In this document: piece after piece, positions 17,041-25,800 of the stretch | How the letters are laid out: each line of letters begins with the position of its first letter | How positions within the stretch are numbered: the stretch's first letter is position 1 | Assembly (NCBI GenBank): GCA_903862955.1 | Contig: CAIPAH010000016.1 | Span: 62,001-126,000 of the forward strand | From: an uncultured Opitutia bacterium | Lineage (GTDB): Bacteria; Verrucomicrobiota; Verrucomicrobiia; Opitutales; Opitutaceae | Length of the DNA stretch: 64,000 nucleotides | Reading direction: 5' to 3' | Position numbers and translations under genes: made by a program | The notes under the pieces: model-generated | Told to the model about the DNA's origin: nothing | What the model saw: the letters and a program-made list of their open reading frames with translations, nothing else | Databases searched by the model: none

Positions 17041-18242
17041 TTGCCACCCTGCCACCCGCCGAATCCTGGCTCGAGCGCTTCCCGCTGCTGGTGCGTGATT
17101 GGATCACGGGCCACCTGCCGGAGTCGCTCGGCTGGCTCGCGGTGAGCCTGCTGGCGATCGTGGTGATCCTCGCGGCGTTCGGTCTGCTCTTTGCCTACCT
17201 GACGCTGGCCGAGCGCAAGATTCTCGGCCGCATCCAGAACCGACCCGGCCCCAACCGCACCGGCTGGTTTGGCCTGCTCCAGCCCTTTGCCGACGGCATC
17301 AAGGCGGTCACGAAGGAAGACGTGGTCCCGCGCGAGGCGGACGCGGTCCTGCATTTCCTCGCGCCGGTCCTGCTCGTGGCGATGTCGCTGTTGGGCCTGG
17401 CCGTCATTCCGTTCGGCCGCCACCTGCTCGCGGCGAATCTCGAGGCCGGCGTGCTGTACTTTTTCGCAGCTGGGGCGGCCACCGAGCTCGCGGTGTTCAT
17501 GGCGGGGTGGGCGAGTCACAACAAATACTCTCTGCTCGCCGCCATGCGCGCGCTGGCGCAGCTGATCAGCTACGAACTGCCGCTGCTGCTTTCCGTGGTG
17601 CCCGTGGTGATGCTCGCGGGCTCGCTTTCGACCACGCACATCGTCGATGCGCAGGGCGGCTGGACCTTCGGCTGGATCCCGCACTGGCACGTGCTGACGC
17701 CGTGGGGCTTCGCGGGCTTTGTGATGTTCATGATCGCGGCGCTGGCGGAATCGAATCGCTCGCCCTTCGATTTGCCCGAGGCCGAGAGCGAGCTGATCGC
17801 CGGACACCTGACCGAATACTCGGGCTTCAAGTATGCGCTTTTCTTCATGGCGGAGTATTTCGGCATGTGCGGCCTGAGCGCCATGGCTGTCACGCTCTTC
17901 CTCGGCGGCTGGCAGGCGCCGTGCGCGTTCCTGGAGTTCATCCCGTCCTACGTCTGGTTCACCGCGAAACTCCTGACGCTCCTGCTCGGGTTCATCTGGA
18001 TCCGCGCCACGCTGCCGCGCCTGCGCATGGACCAGCTCACGCGCCTCGCGTGGAAATTCCTGGTGCCGCTCACGCTGCTCAACCTCGCCAACGCGGCGTT
18101 CTGGTCGCTGAGCGCCGGCTGGTCGGGACCCATGCACTGGGTTCGCTGGGCCATCGCCCTGACGGTGGTGGTCGGCCCCTTCCTCCTCCTCGGCCGGGCC
18201 CTGACGGCCGGCGTCGCCCCGCGGACCTATCGCTACGCCTGA
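17037..18242 (+). CDS. nuoH: NADH-quinone oxidoreductase subunit H
   Basis: Membrane subunit at the junction with the quinone site, 401 aa from the ATG overlapping nuoI. About eight helices are present. Conserved loop sequences are AERKILGRIQNRPGPNRTG, the EDVVPREAD loop, and ESNRSPFDLPEAESELIAG (acidic quinone-loop residues), then EYSGFKYALFFMAEY. It is longer than E. coli NuoH mainly because of an N-terminal segment. Confidence 0.95.
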   Translation: MIATLPPAESWLERFPLLVRDWITGHLPESLGWLAVSLLAIVVILAAFGLLFAYLTLAERKILGRIQNRPGPNRTGWFGLLQPFADGIKAVTKEDVVPREADAVLHFLAPVLLVAMSLLGLAVIPFGRHLLAANLEAGVLYFFAAGAATELAVFMAGWASHNKYSLLAAMRALAQLISYELPLLLSVVPVVMLAGSLSTTHIVDAQGGWTFGWIPHWHVLTPWGFAGFVMFMIAALAESNRSPFDLPEAESELIAGHLTEYSGFKYALFFMAEYFGMCGLSAMAVTLFLGGWQAPCAFLEFIPSYVWFTAKLLTLLLGFIWIRATLPRLRMDQLTRLAWKFLVPLTLLNLANAAFWSLSAGWSGPMHWVRWAIALTVVVGPFLLLGRALTAGVAPRTYRYA

Positions 18243-18257
18243 GCGCACCGTCCCGAC

Positions 18258-18773
18258 ATGAACCTCACCTTCGCCCTCATCGCCTTTCTGATCCTCGCGA
18301 GCGCCGTGCTGGCGGCGACGCGGCGTGACCTGATCCACAGCGCGCTGCTGCTGGTGGGCAACTGGCTGGGCGTGGCGTTTTTCTACCTCTGGGCGGGCGC
18401 GGAGTTCGTGGCGTTTGCCCAGGCACTCGTTTACGTCGGCGCGATTTCGATGGTCGTGCTGTTCGCGGTCCTGCTGACGCGGCGCATGCGCACCGAACTC
18501 CCGCTGCTGGTCGCCACGCGGGATCGCGTGGTCTCGGCCGTGCTCGGCGGCGCGGCCGTGTTCGGCGTGCTGGCGGTCGCGGTGTTGCGGACGCCGTTGG
18601 ACACTAACCCCGCCAAGCCGGCCGGCAGTGTGAGCATGCTTTCACTCGGACAACAGCTGATGGGGCCGCAGGCCGCGGCGGTGCTGATCGTGGGCGTGCT
18701 GCTCACGGTGTCGCTGCTCGGGGCGGTGGTGCTGGCGTCGTCGGATGCCGACGGCAAGGAGGGCGCGCCATGA
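18258..18773 (+). CDS. nuoJ: NADH-quinone oxidoreductase subunit J
   Basis: 171-aa membrane subunit with five predicted helices. The conserved helix-3 segment FAQALVYVGAISMVVLFAVLL contains the flexible pi-bulge region. It overlaps nuoK by 4 bp (ATGA). Confidence 0.93.
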   Translation: MNLTFALIAFLILASAVLAATRRDLIHSALLLVGNWLGVAFFYLWAGAEFVAFAQALVYVGAISMVVLFAVLLTRRMRTELPLLVATRDRVVSAVLGGAAVFGVLAVAVLRTPLDTNPAKPAGSVSMLSLGQQLMGPQAAAVLIVGVLLTVSLLGAVVLASSDADGKEGAP

Positions 18774-19084
18774 ACATGCTCCAGGCCTGCCTGTTGCTCT
18801 CGAGCGCGCTGTTTTGCATCGGCTTGGTCACGGCGCTCTCGCGCAGCAACACGATCCTGGTGCTGCTCGGCATCGAGATCATGCTGAACGCGGCCAACCT
18901 GAATTTCATCGCGTTCTGGCGCTTCAGCCCGGCGGGCAGCGCGCCGGCGACGGGCGTGATCTTCGTGCTCTTCTCCATCGCGGTCGCGGCCGCCGAGGCG
19001 GCCGTCTGGCTCGCGCTTGTGATCGCGCTCTACCGGCACCAGCAGAACATCCGGCTCCAGGAGGCCACGCGGCTCAAGGGCTGA
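18770..19084 (+). CDS. nuoK: NADH-quinone oxidoreductase subunit K
   Basis: 104-aa three-helix subunit. The conserved membrane Glu residues are in LLGIEIMLNAANLNF and in AVAAAEAAVWLALVIALYR; both belong to the proton-transfer axis. The start overlaps nuoJ, and nuoL begins 11 bp downstream. Confidence 0.93.
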   Translation: MNMLQACLLLSSALFCIGLVTALSRSNTILVLLGIEIMLNAANLNFIAFWRFSPAGSAPATGVIFVLFSIAVAAAEAAVWLALVIALYRHQQNIRLQEATRLKG

Positions 19085-19095
19085 GCGCATCTGCC

Positions 19096-21120
19096 ATGAA
19101 CCTTTCCGCCTCCTCTCTCTGGCTCATCCCCGCGCTGCCGCTGCTGGCGGCGGCGATCGGCGCGCTGACGCCCCGCGGCGGGCGCTCGCTTGCGTCGGGG
19201 GCGGCGATCATCGCGATGGTTGGCGCGCTCGGGCTGTCGGTGGCGGCGCTGGGCACCGCGCTGGCGCACCCGGCGGCGCACCTGACGGACAATTTCACCT
19301 GGTTCAGCATCGGCACGGACGCGGTGCGGCTCGGCTGGCTGCTCGACCCGCTGACGGCGTTCATGGCGGTGATGGTCTCGTTCGTGGGCCTGCTGATCTT
19401 CATTTTCAGCCTCGGCTACATGAAGGAGGACGCGAACTTCACGCGCTTCTTCTGCTTCCTCAGCCTCTTTGCCGCGGCGATGCTCGGCGTACTCGTGGCC
19501 AACAGCCTGTTGCTGGTCTTCGTGTGCTGGGAGCTGGTTGGCCTCGCGTCGTATTTGCTCATCGGTTTCTGGTTTCACAAGCCCTCGGCGGCGGCCGCGG
19601 CCAAGAAGGCCTTTATCACGACGCGCATCGGCGACCTCGGGTTGCTGCTCGGCATGCTCTGGCTCTACCACGTGCGCGGGACGCTGCTGTTTTACGATGG
19701 CGGCAATGGTGTGCTTGAGCCGAGTTCGCTCGCGCTACTCTCGCACGGCAAGATCGCGGGTGGGATTGCGCTCTCGACGGCGATCGGCCTGTTGATTTTC
19801 TGCGGCGCGATCGGCAAATCCGGCCAGTTCCCGCTGCACGTCTGGCTGCCCGATGCGATGGAGGGCCCGACGCCGGTTAGCGCGCTGATCCACGCGGCGA
19901 CGATGGTCGCGGCGGGCGTGTTCCTGATCGCGCGGGTCTATCCGTTGATGCTGGCCGACCAGCACCTCGCGAACGTGTCCGTGCACGCGCTGACCGTCGT
20001 GGCGGGCATCGGCGCGATTACGGCGCTGCTCGGTGCGGCGATTGCGGTCGGGCAGAACGACATCAAGCGCGTGCTCGCGTTTTCCACGGTGTCGCAGCTC
20101 GGCTACATGATGCTGGCCCTCGGCGTGGGCTCGTGGGTGGCGGCGATCTTCCACCTTTTGACGCACGCGTTTTTCAAGGCACTGCTCTTCCTCGGCGCGG
20201 GCTCAGTCATCCACGCCGCCCACCACGAACAGGACATGCGCCGGCTTGGCGGGCTGGGACGCCGGATGAAGATCACGTTTGCGACGTTCGCCGTCGGCAT
20301 GATGGCGCTGGCGGGCGTGCCGTTCCTCTTCTCGGGTTTCTGGAGCAAGGAGGGCATCCTCCACGCCGCGCACGCGTGGCCGGTCTCGCAGCTTCCGCTG
20401 ATCGCCGGACTGATTGCGGTCGTGCTGACCGCGTTCTACATGACGCGGCTGGTGGCGGAGGTTTTCCTCGGCTCGCCGCGGTCCGATGCGGCGTCGCATG
20501 CGCACGAAAACTCTCCCGTCATGACGGTGCCGCTGGTGATCCTGGCGATCGGCGCGGTCCTGCTCGGGTTGATCGGCACGCCCGCGTGGCCGTGGCTGCA
20601 GTCGAATTTGGGCGGCGTGGTTGTCCCCGCGGAGTCCATCTTCGAGGGCCCGGGCCTGATGGTGCTCTCGATCGTCCTCGTGTGCCTCGGCCTCGGCGTG
20701 GGCTGGGCGCTCTACGGCTGGCGGAAACGCCGCGACGCGTTTGCGCCGGACCCGCTGGCGGTGGCGATGCCCGGCGTGTTCGCGGCGCTCGCGGCCAAGC
20801 TGGGCTTCGATGAATTTTACGCGCTGACGTTCGGCCGCCTCAACCAGCTCCTCGCCGTCGTGGCGGACGGACTCGACCGCTGGGTCTGGGGCGGGATCAT
20901 TTCCGGCGTGGCCTGGATGGGCGAGGCGCTCGGCACGTTTGACCGCGAGATGGACGAGAGCGGGTTGAACGGCGGGTTCGATGCCGCGAGTGAAAAACTT
21001 CGTGGAGTGGGCAACGCCTACTCCCGCGCGCAGACGGGCGAGGCGCACGGTTACCTGCGCACGCTGGCGGTGGCGTTTGTCGTGCTGGCGTTGCTGCTGC
21101 TGCTGGGAGGTGTCCTGTGA
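19096..21120 (+). CDS. nuoL: NADH-quinone oxidoreductase subunit L
   Basis: Distal antiporter-like proton-channel subunit, 674 aa, starting MNLSASSLWL. Conserved residues: Glu in FVCWELVGLASYLLIGFW, Lys in AIGKSGQFPLHVWLPDAM, His/Lys in HAATMVAAGVFLIAR and ITALLGAAIAVGQNDIKR. The lateral helix and C-terminal helix regions are present (after ~540). The stop overlaps the GTG start of the next gene. Confidence 0.95.
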   Translation: MNLSASSLWLIPALPLLAAAIGALTPRGGRSLASGAAIIAMVGALGLSVAALGTALAHPAAHLTDNFTWFSIGTDAVRLGWLLDPLTAFMAVMVSFVGLLIFIFSLGYMKEDANFTRFFCFLSLFAAAMLGVLVANSLLLVFVCWELVGLASYLLIGFWFHKPSAAAAAKKAFITTRIGDLGLLLGMLWLYHVRGTLLFYDGGNGVLEPSSLALLSHGKIAGGIALSTAIGLLIFCGAIGKSGQFPLHVWLPDAMEGPTPVSALIHAATMVAAGVFLIARVYPLMLADQHLANVSVHALTVVAGIGAITALLGAAIAVGQNDIKRVLAFSTVSQLGYMMLALGVGSWVAAIFHLLTHAFFKALLFLGAGSVIHAAHHEQDMRRLGGLGRRMKITFATFAVGMMALAGVPFLFSGFWSKEGILHAAHAWPVSQLPLIAGLIAVVLTAFYMTRLVAEVFLGSPRSDAASHAHENSPVMTVPLVILAIGAVLLGLIGTPAWPWLQSNLGGVVVPAESIFEGPGLMVLSIVLVCLGLGVGWALYGWRKRRDAFAPDPLAVAMPGVFAALAAKLGFDEFYALTFGRLNQLLAVVADGLDRWVWGGIISGVAWMGEALGTFDREMDESGLNGGFDAASEKLRGVGNAYSRAQTGEAHGYLRTLAVAFVVLALLLLLGGVL

Positions 21121-22655
21121 AGATGCCGCTCCTTTCCTTCATCGTGTTTGCGCCGTGGGTGGGCGCAGGGCTGCTCGCGGTGCTGCGCGGGGCCAAGCCC
21201 GCGGTCGCGCGCGGAATCGCCCTGGCGTTCAGCCTCTCGACGCTCGTCCTCGGGCTGGTCGTGCTCGCGGGCTTCAATCCGGCGGCCCCGGGCTTCCAAT
21301 TTCAGGAAAGCGCCGCGTGGATCACTTCGCTCAACGTCCACTATCACCTCGGCCTCGACGGCCTGAGCCTGCTGCTCGTGCTGCTCACCGGCATCGTCGG
21401 CCCGGCGGGCCTGCTCGCCGCATGGAAGCAGCCCGGCAGCCCCCGGGCTTTCGGCATTCTCTTCCTGATCCTGCAGGGCAGCGCGCTGGGGGTTTTCCTG
21501 GCGCTCGATTTCTTCCACTGGTTCCTCTTCTGGGAGCTCAGCCTCGTGCCGGTGTTCTTCCTCATCAAGCTGTGGGGCGGGGCGGGCGCGGGGCGCGCGG
21601 CCTACCAGTTCGTGATCTACACCCTCGGCGGCAGCGTGTTCATGCTGCTGGGTTTCGCCGCGATCTTTGCCGCGACGGGCACGCTGGAGTTCGGGCAGCT
21701 CGCGCACCTGAGCGCGGACGGCATCCTGGCCGGGCGACTGAGCGCACTCGGGCATTTCTGGCCGCAGGTGGTGTTCGTCGGCGTGTTCCTCGGCGTGGCG
21801 GTGAAGGTGCCGCTGTTCCCGTTCCACACCTGGCTGCCGCCGGCGTATGCCGAGGCGCCCGTGGGCGTGTCGATGTTCCTCACCGGCGTGATGTCGAAGA
21901 TGGGCGTGTATGCGTTCCTGCGCATCCTCTGGCCGATTTTTCCCGGCCAACTGCACGCGGCCGCGCCCTGCCTGCTGTGGCTGGCGCTGGGCGGAGTGGT
22001 GCTCGGGGCGTTCGCGGCGATGCGCCAGACGGACCTCAAGCGGATGATCGCCTACTCCTCGATCAACCACGTCAGTTACTGCCTGCTCGCACTCTTTGCT
22101 GTCTGCGCTGCTACCGGGCACTCGGGCATTTCCGGCCCGGCCGTCACCGCCGCTCTCGGCGGCGCGCTGCTGCAGATGTTCAACCACGGTCTTTCCGCCG
22201 CCGCGCTGTTCTTCAGCGTTGGCGTGCTCGAGTCGCGCGCCGGCGGACGCCGGGGACTCGATGACTTCGGCGGCGTTCGCTCCGCCGCGCCGGTTTTTGC
22301 CGGCCTGTGCGGCATCGCGATGTTCTCCTCGATCGGCCTGCCGGGCCTCAACGGCTTCGTCGGCGAGTTCCTGATTTTCCGCGGCGTCTTCGGCCTCGTG
22401 CCGTGGGCGGCGGCCATCGGGTGCCTGGGACTGTTCGCCACCGCGTTTTTCTACCTGACGTTCTGGCAGCGCGTGTTCCACGGCTCGCGGTCAGGCGCGG
22501 CGAAGGGTGAATTTGCGGACGTGCACGGCGTGGAGCGGGTGACGCTGATTCCGCTGATTGCCCTCATGATCGTCCTCGGCGTGCTGCCGCAACTGCTCAC
22601 CGGCCTTTTCAACCCGCTGGTCACCTCATGGGTGAGCCAGATTGCCCTCCCATGA
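21117..22655 (+). CDS. nuoM: NADH-quinone oxidoreductase subunit M (first copy)
   Basis: Antiporter-like proton-channel subunit, 512 aa if the overlapping GTG is used; an ATG at 21123 is an alternative. Key residues are intact: Glu in FLFWELSLVPVFFLIK, the broken-helix Lys in VAVKVPLFPFHTWLPPAYAE (about K230), then VMSKMGVYAFLRI and the DLKRMIAYSSINHVSY element. It is followed directly by a second NuoM-like gene with an ATGA overlap. Confidence 0.94.
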   Translation: MKMPLLSFIVFAPWVGAGLLAVLRGAKPAVARGIALAFSLSTLVLGLVVLAGFNPAAPGFQFQESAAWITSLNVHYHLGLDGLSLLLVLLTGIVGPAGLLAAWKQPGSPRAFGILFLILQGSALGVFLALDFFHWFLFWELSLVPVFFLIKLWGGAGAGRAAYQFVIYTLGGSVFMLLGFAAIFAATGTLEFGQLAHLSADGILAGRLSALGHFWPQVVFVGVFLGVAVKVPLFPFHTWLPPAYAEAPVGVSMFLTGVMSKMGVYAFLRILWPIFPGQLHAAAPCLLWLALGGVVLGAFAAMRQTDLKRMIAYSSINHVSYCLLALFAVCAATGHSGISGPAVTAALGGALLQMFNHGLSAAALFFSVGVLESRAGGRRGLDDFGGVRSAAPVFAGLCGIAMFSSIGLPGLNGFVGEFLIFRGVFGLVPWAAAIGCLGLFATAFFYLTFWQRVFHGSRSGAAKGEFADVHGVERVTLIPLIALMIVLGVLPQLLTGLFNPLVTSWVSQIALP

Positions 22656-24154
22656 ACGCGCTGCCCTGCACCATCTACGTGTCCTTCACCGGTGCCCTGC
22701 TTGCGCTGGTCGCCGGCACACGGTCGGCCGCCACCGCGCGCTGGGTGGCACTGGTTACGGCGCTGACGACGCTCGCCATCACGCTGATGGCGGCGGTGAG
22801 CTTTGTGCCGGCGTTGGGCATGCAGACCCTGGTGGACGTGCCGTGGGTGGCTTCACTGGGTGTGCGCTATCACCTCGCGGCGGATGGCATCAGCCTGACG
22901 CTGCTGGTGCTGACGGCGATCGCGGCGACGGCGGGCGTGCTGTTCTCGTGGAATATCGAGGAGCGCACCGGGGAGTTCTTCGCGCTGTATTTCGCGCTGA
23001 TCGGCGGCGTCTTCGGGGTGTTCCTGAGTGCGGATGCCTTCGTGCTGTTCGTGTTCTACGAGATCGCGATCGTGCCGAAATATTTCCTGATCGCGCGCTG
23101 GGGCTCGACGAACCGCGAATACGGGGCGATGAAGCTCGTGCTTTACTCCTTTGCGGGCAGCGCGCTGGTGCTCGCCGGCCTGCTGTGGGCCTACGCGGCG
23201 GGCGGCGGCCAGAGCTTCGGGATGGGCGACCTGGCGGCGGCGGCAGTGCATTTCACGCGCGCCGAGCAGCTGGGCATGTTTGCCTTGGTCTTCCTCGGTT
23301 TTGCGGTGCTCGCGGGCATGTTCCCGTTCCACACGTGGGCGCCGACCGGCCACGTGGCGGCGCCGACGGCGGCGTCGATGCTGCTGGCGGGTGTCGTGAT
23401 GAAGCTCGGCGCCTACGGTTGCCTGCGGGTGGCCATGCCGCTGTTCCCGGTGGGCTTCGTTTTCTGGCAGCCGACCATCGGCTGGCTGGCGGTGATCGGC
23501 ATCGTCTATGCGGGCGGCGTGGCGCTGGTGCAGGGCGACTTCAAGTTCGTGAGCGGTTACTCCAGCGTGAGCCACATGGGCTTCGTGCTGCTCGGCCTGG
23601 CCGCGGCCAACGTCCAGGCCGCCAGCGGCGCGGTGCTGCAGATGTTTTCACACGGCATTGTCGCGGGACTCCTCTTCGCCGTCGTCGGCCGGATGGTCTA
23701 TGAGCGCACGCACACGCGCCAGCTGGCCGACCTGCGCAACCTGCCGCTGCACCGGCTGCTGCCGTTCGCGGCGGTCACCTTCGTGCTCGCCGGGCTGGCC
23801 TCGATGGGCATGCCGGGCTTCAGCGGATTTCCGGCCGAGCTGACCATCCTGGTCGGCACGTGGAAGACGTCCCCGCTCTGGGCCGCGGTGGCCGCGCTGG
23901 GCGTGCTGCTCGCGGCGGCTTTCACGCTGCGGGCGATCCAGCTCTCGTTCTTCGGCTCGACGCAGCCGGCGGTGGCCGGCGCGATGCCCGCGCACCCCCT
24001 GCCGCCGATCACGCTGGCGGAAAAGGCGGGCGCGCTGCTACTCGTCGGAACGACGGTGCTCATCGGCCTGAAGCCCGACCTGCTGCTCAACTGGATCATT
24101 CCCAGCCTGCAATCGCCGCTATACCAAGTGATCCTGAAAGGAGGCGCGCCATGA
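22652..24154 (+). CDS. nuoM: second NuoM-like antiporter subunit (NuoM2)
   Basis: 500-aa paralogue of the preceding gene, starting MNALPCTIYV in the overlap. The helix-5 Glu is kept (FVFYEIAIVPKYFLIARW). In the broken-helix motif the Lys of other antiporter subunits is replaced: FLGFAVLAGMFPFHTW here versus FLGVAVKVPLFPFHTW in copy 1 (L220 for K230). The next Lys (VMKLGAYGCLR) is present. QGDFKFVSGYSSVSHMGF matches the family. Presumably it inserts in the membrane arm as a fourth antiporter-like unit; whether it conducts protons is uncertain. Confidence 0.92.
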   Translation: MNALPCTIYVSFTGALLALVAGTRSAATARWVALVTALTTLAITLMAAVSFVPALGMQTLVDVPWVASLGVRYHLAADGISLTLLVLTAIAATAGVLFSWNIEERTGEFFALYFALIGGVFGVFLSADAFVLFVFYEIAIVPKYFLIARWGSTNREYGAMKLVLYSFAGSALVLAGLLWAYAAGGGQSFGMGDLAAAAVHFTRAEQLGMFALVFLGFAVLAGMFPFHTWAPTGHVAAPTAASMLLAGVVMKLGAYGCLRVAMPLFPVGFVFWQPTIGWLAVIGIVYAGGVALVQGDFKFVSGYSSVSHMGFVLLGLAAANVQAASGAVLQMFSHGIVAGLLFAVVGRMVYERTHTRQLADLRNLPLHRLLPFAAVTFVLAGLASMGMPGFSGFPAELTILVGTWKTSPLWAAVAALGVLLAAAFTLRAIQLSFFGSTQPAVAGAMPAHPLPPITLAEKAGALLLVGTTVLIGLKPDLLLNWIIPSLQSPLYQVILKGGAP

Positions 24155-25623
24155 CGACGAATTATCCGGAGCTGTTTTGCGCCTTTGCCGGCGAAGCCTC
24201 GCTGGTGCTGGGCATGCTCGTCGTGCTGGGGTATGACCTCACCGTCGGACGGAAACGTTCCCCGACAGAACGCTGGCAGGCGTCATGCATCCTCGGTGGG
24301 GCGGCCCTTTTCTCCGCGCTGGTCGTGGGACTGCGGGTAGGCGTCGTGGGCCCGGTGCTGGGCGGCGAGTTCATGCTGGATGCGCTGGGCGTCGGCACGC
24401 GCGCCGCGGTACTCGTGCTGGCCGGCCTCACGCTGATGCTGACCGCGGGAACGGCGCGGCTGCGTAATCCGGCGGAGTTCGTCGCGATCGTCCTGCTGGC
24501 CGCGACGGGGTTCTCGCTGATGGCGGTGGCCCAGCAGCTGCTGGTGGCTTTCCTCGCGCTGGAGTTGGCGAGCCTGTCGCTTTACGTGCTGGCGGGCTTC
24601 GACAAGACCCGGCCGGAGTCGGCCGAGGCGGCGTTGAAGTATTTTCTCTTCGGCGGCATGTCGGCGGCATTCCTGCTGTTCGGCTTCAGCCTGCTTTATG
24701 GCCTGACCGGTTCGATCGACACGTCGGCCATCGCCGCGGCGCTGGCGGCACAGGGCTCGAGCCCGCTGCTGTCGGTGGCGCTGGTGATGGTCCTGGTGGC
24801 CTTCGGCTTCAAGGCGGCGGCCGCGCCGTTCCATCTCTGGGCGCCCGATGTCTATCAGGGCGCACCGGCCACGTCCGCCGCGCTCATCGCGTCGGCGTCG
24901 AAGCTCGCCGGTCTCACCTTCTTCGTCCGCCTGCTGTGGCCCGGGTTGGGCTACGCGACGGGTGACGTGGCTCTGCGGCATTTCTCGCCCGGCTGGCTGG
25001 CGGTGGTGGCGCTGCTCTCCGCGGCTTCGCTGCTGGTCGGCAATTTCGGCGCACTGGCGCAATCCAACCTGCGCCGCCTGCTGGCCTACTCGGCCATTGC
25101 CCATGCGGGCGCGCTGCTGCTGGGCGTGATGGCGGCGGGCACGGCGGGGCCGGCGCCGTTGTATTTCTATGCGGCCACCTACGGGCTCGCCACGGTCGGC
25201 GCCTTTGGCGTCGTCGCGGTGCTGGAGGCCGCGGGGGTGGGGCCGCAGATCGCGGACCTGGCGGGTTTGTACCGCCGGTCACCGCTGCTGGCGGGGTGCC
25301 TGTTCATCTTCATCCTCTCGCTGGCGGGCATTCCGCCGCTCGCGGGTTTCTTCGGCAAATTTGCGGTCTTCGCGGCCGCGTTGAATTTCGGCGGACTCGC
25401 CAGCGTGACGGGCTGGCTGGCGTTCGCGGCCATCTTCCTCAGCGCGGTGGCACTCTACTACTACTTGCGCGTGCTGAAGCAGGCGCTGGTCGCGCCGCCC
25501 GCGCCGGGAGCCGATGGCCGAATCGCGGTGCCGGGAGCGGCTGCGCTGGCGCTGCTGCTGGCCGCACTTTTGCTCGTCGTGCTGGGCGTCTTTCCCTCGC
25601 TGCTGCTCCAGATCTTTTCCTGA
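24151..25623 (+). CDS. nuoN: NADH-quinone oxidoreductase subunit N
   Basis: Last gene of the operon, 490 aa, ATG overlapping the nuoM2 stop. Fourteen-helix antiporter fold with Glu in VAFLALELASLSLYVLAGF, Lys in VAFGFKAAAAPFHLWAPDVY and NLRRLLAYSAIAHAGALLLG. It ends 8 bp before a large nested inverted repeat that probably terminates transcription. Confidence 0.95.
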   Translation: MTTNYPELFCAFAGEASLVLGMLVVLGYDLTVGRKRSPTERWQASCILGGAALFSALVVGLRVGVVGPVLGGEFMLDALGVGTRAAVLVLAGLTLMLTAGTARLRNPAEFVAIVLLAATGFSLMAVAQQLLVAFLALELASLSLYVLAGFDKTRPESAEAALKYFLFGGMSAAFLLFGFSLLYGLTGSIDTSAIAAALAAQGSSPLLSVALVMVLVAFGFKAAAAPFHLWAPDVYQGAPATSAALIASASKLAGLTFFVRLLWPGLGYATGDVALRHFSPGWLAVVALLSAASLLVGNFGALAQSNLRRLLAYSAIAHAGALLLGVMAAGTAGPAPLYFYAATYGLATVGAFGVVAVLEAAGVGPQIADLAGLYRRSPLLAGCLFIFILSLAGIPPLAGFFGKFAVFAAALNFGGLASVTGWLAFAAIFLSAVALYYYLRVLKQALVAPPAPGADGRIAVPGAAALALLLAALLLVVLGVFPSLLLQIFS

Positions 25624-25630
25624 GGTTTTC

Positions 25631-25784
25631 TCACGCAAAGCCGCCAAGGCGCAAAGACCATACCTCATCGCGGAAACGCGGAGGGGCGGAAGCGCGAATC
25701 GATCCGCCAGAGTTTTCCTCCGCGCCTCCGCGTTTCCGCGATAGGGTTGTAGTCTGGTCTTTGCGCCTTGGCGGCTTTGCGTGA
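25631..25784. repeat. nested perfect inverted repeats between convergent nuoN and gltD-like genes
   Basis: The outer arms are 30 bp and exactly complementary (25631-25660 and 25755-25784), built of 8-bp units CGCAAAGC, CGCCAAGG, CGCAAAGA. The inner arms are 18 bp and exactly complementary (25667-25684 and 25725-25742), built of GCGGAAAC, GCGGAGGG units. It may act as a bidirectional terminator; there is no U-tract. The outer arm recurs alone at 8123-8149. Confidence 0.85.
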
Positions 25785-25800
25785 CCCCAAAAGGCCTCGG

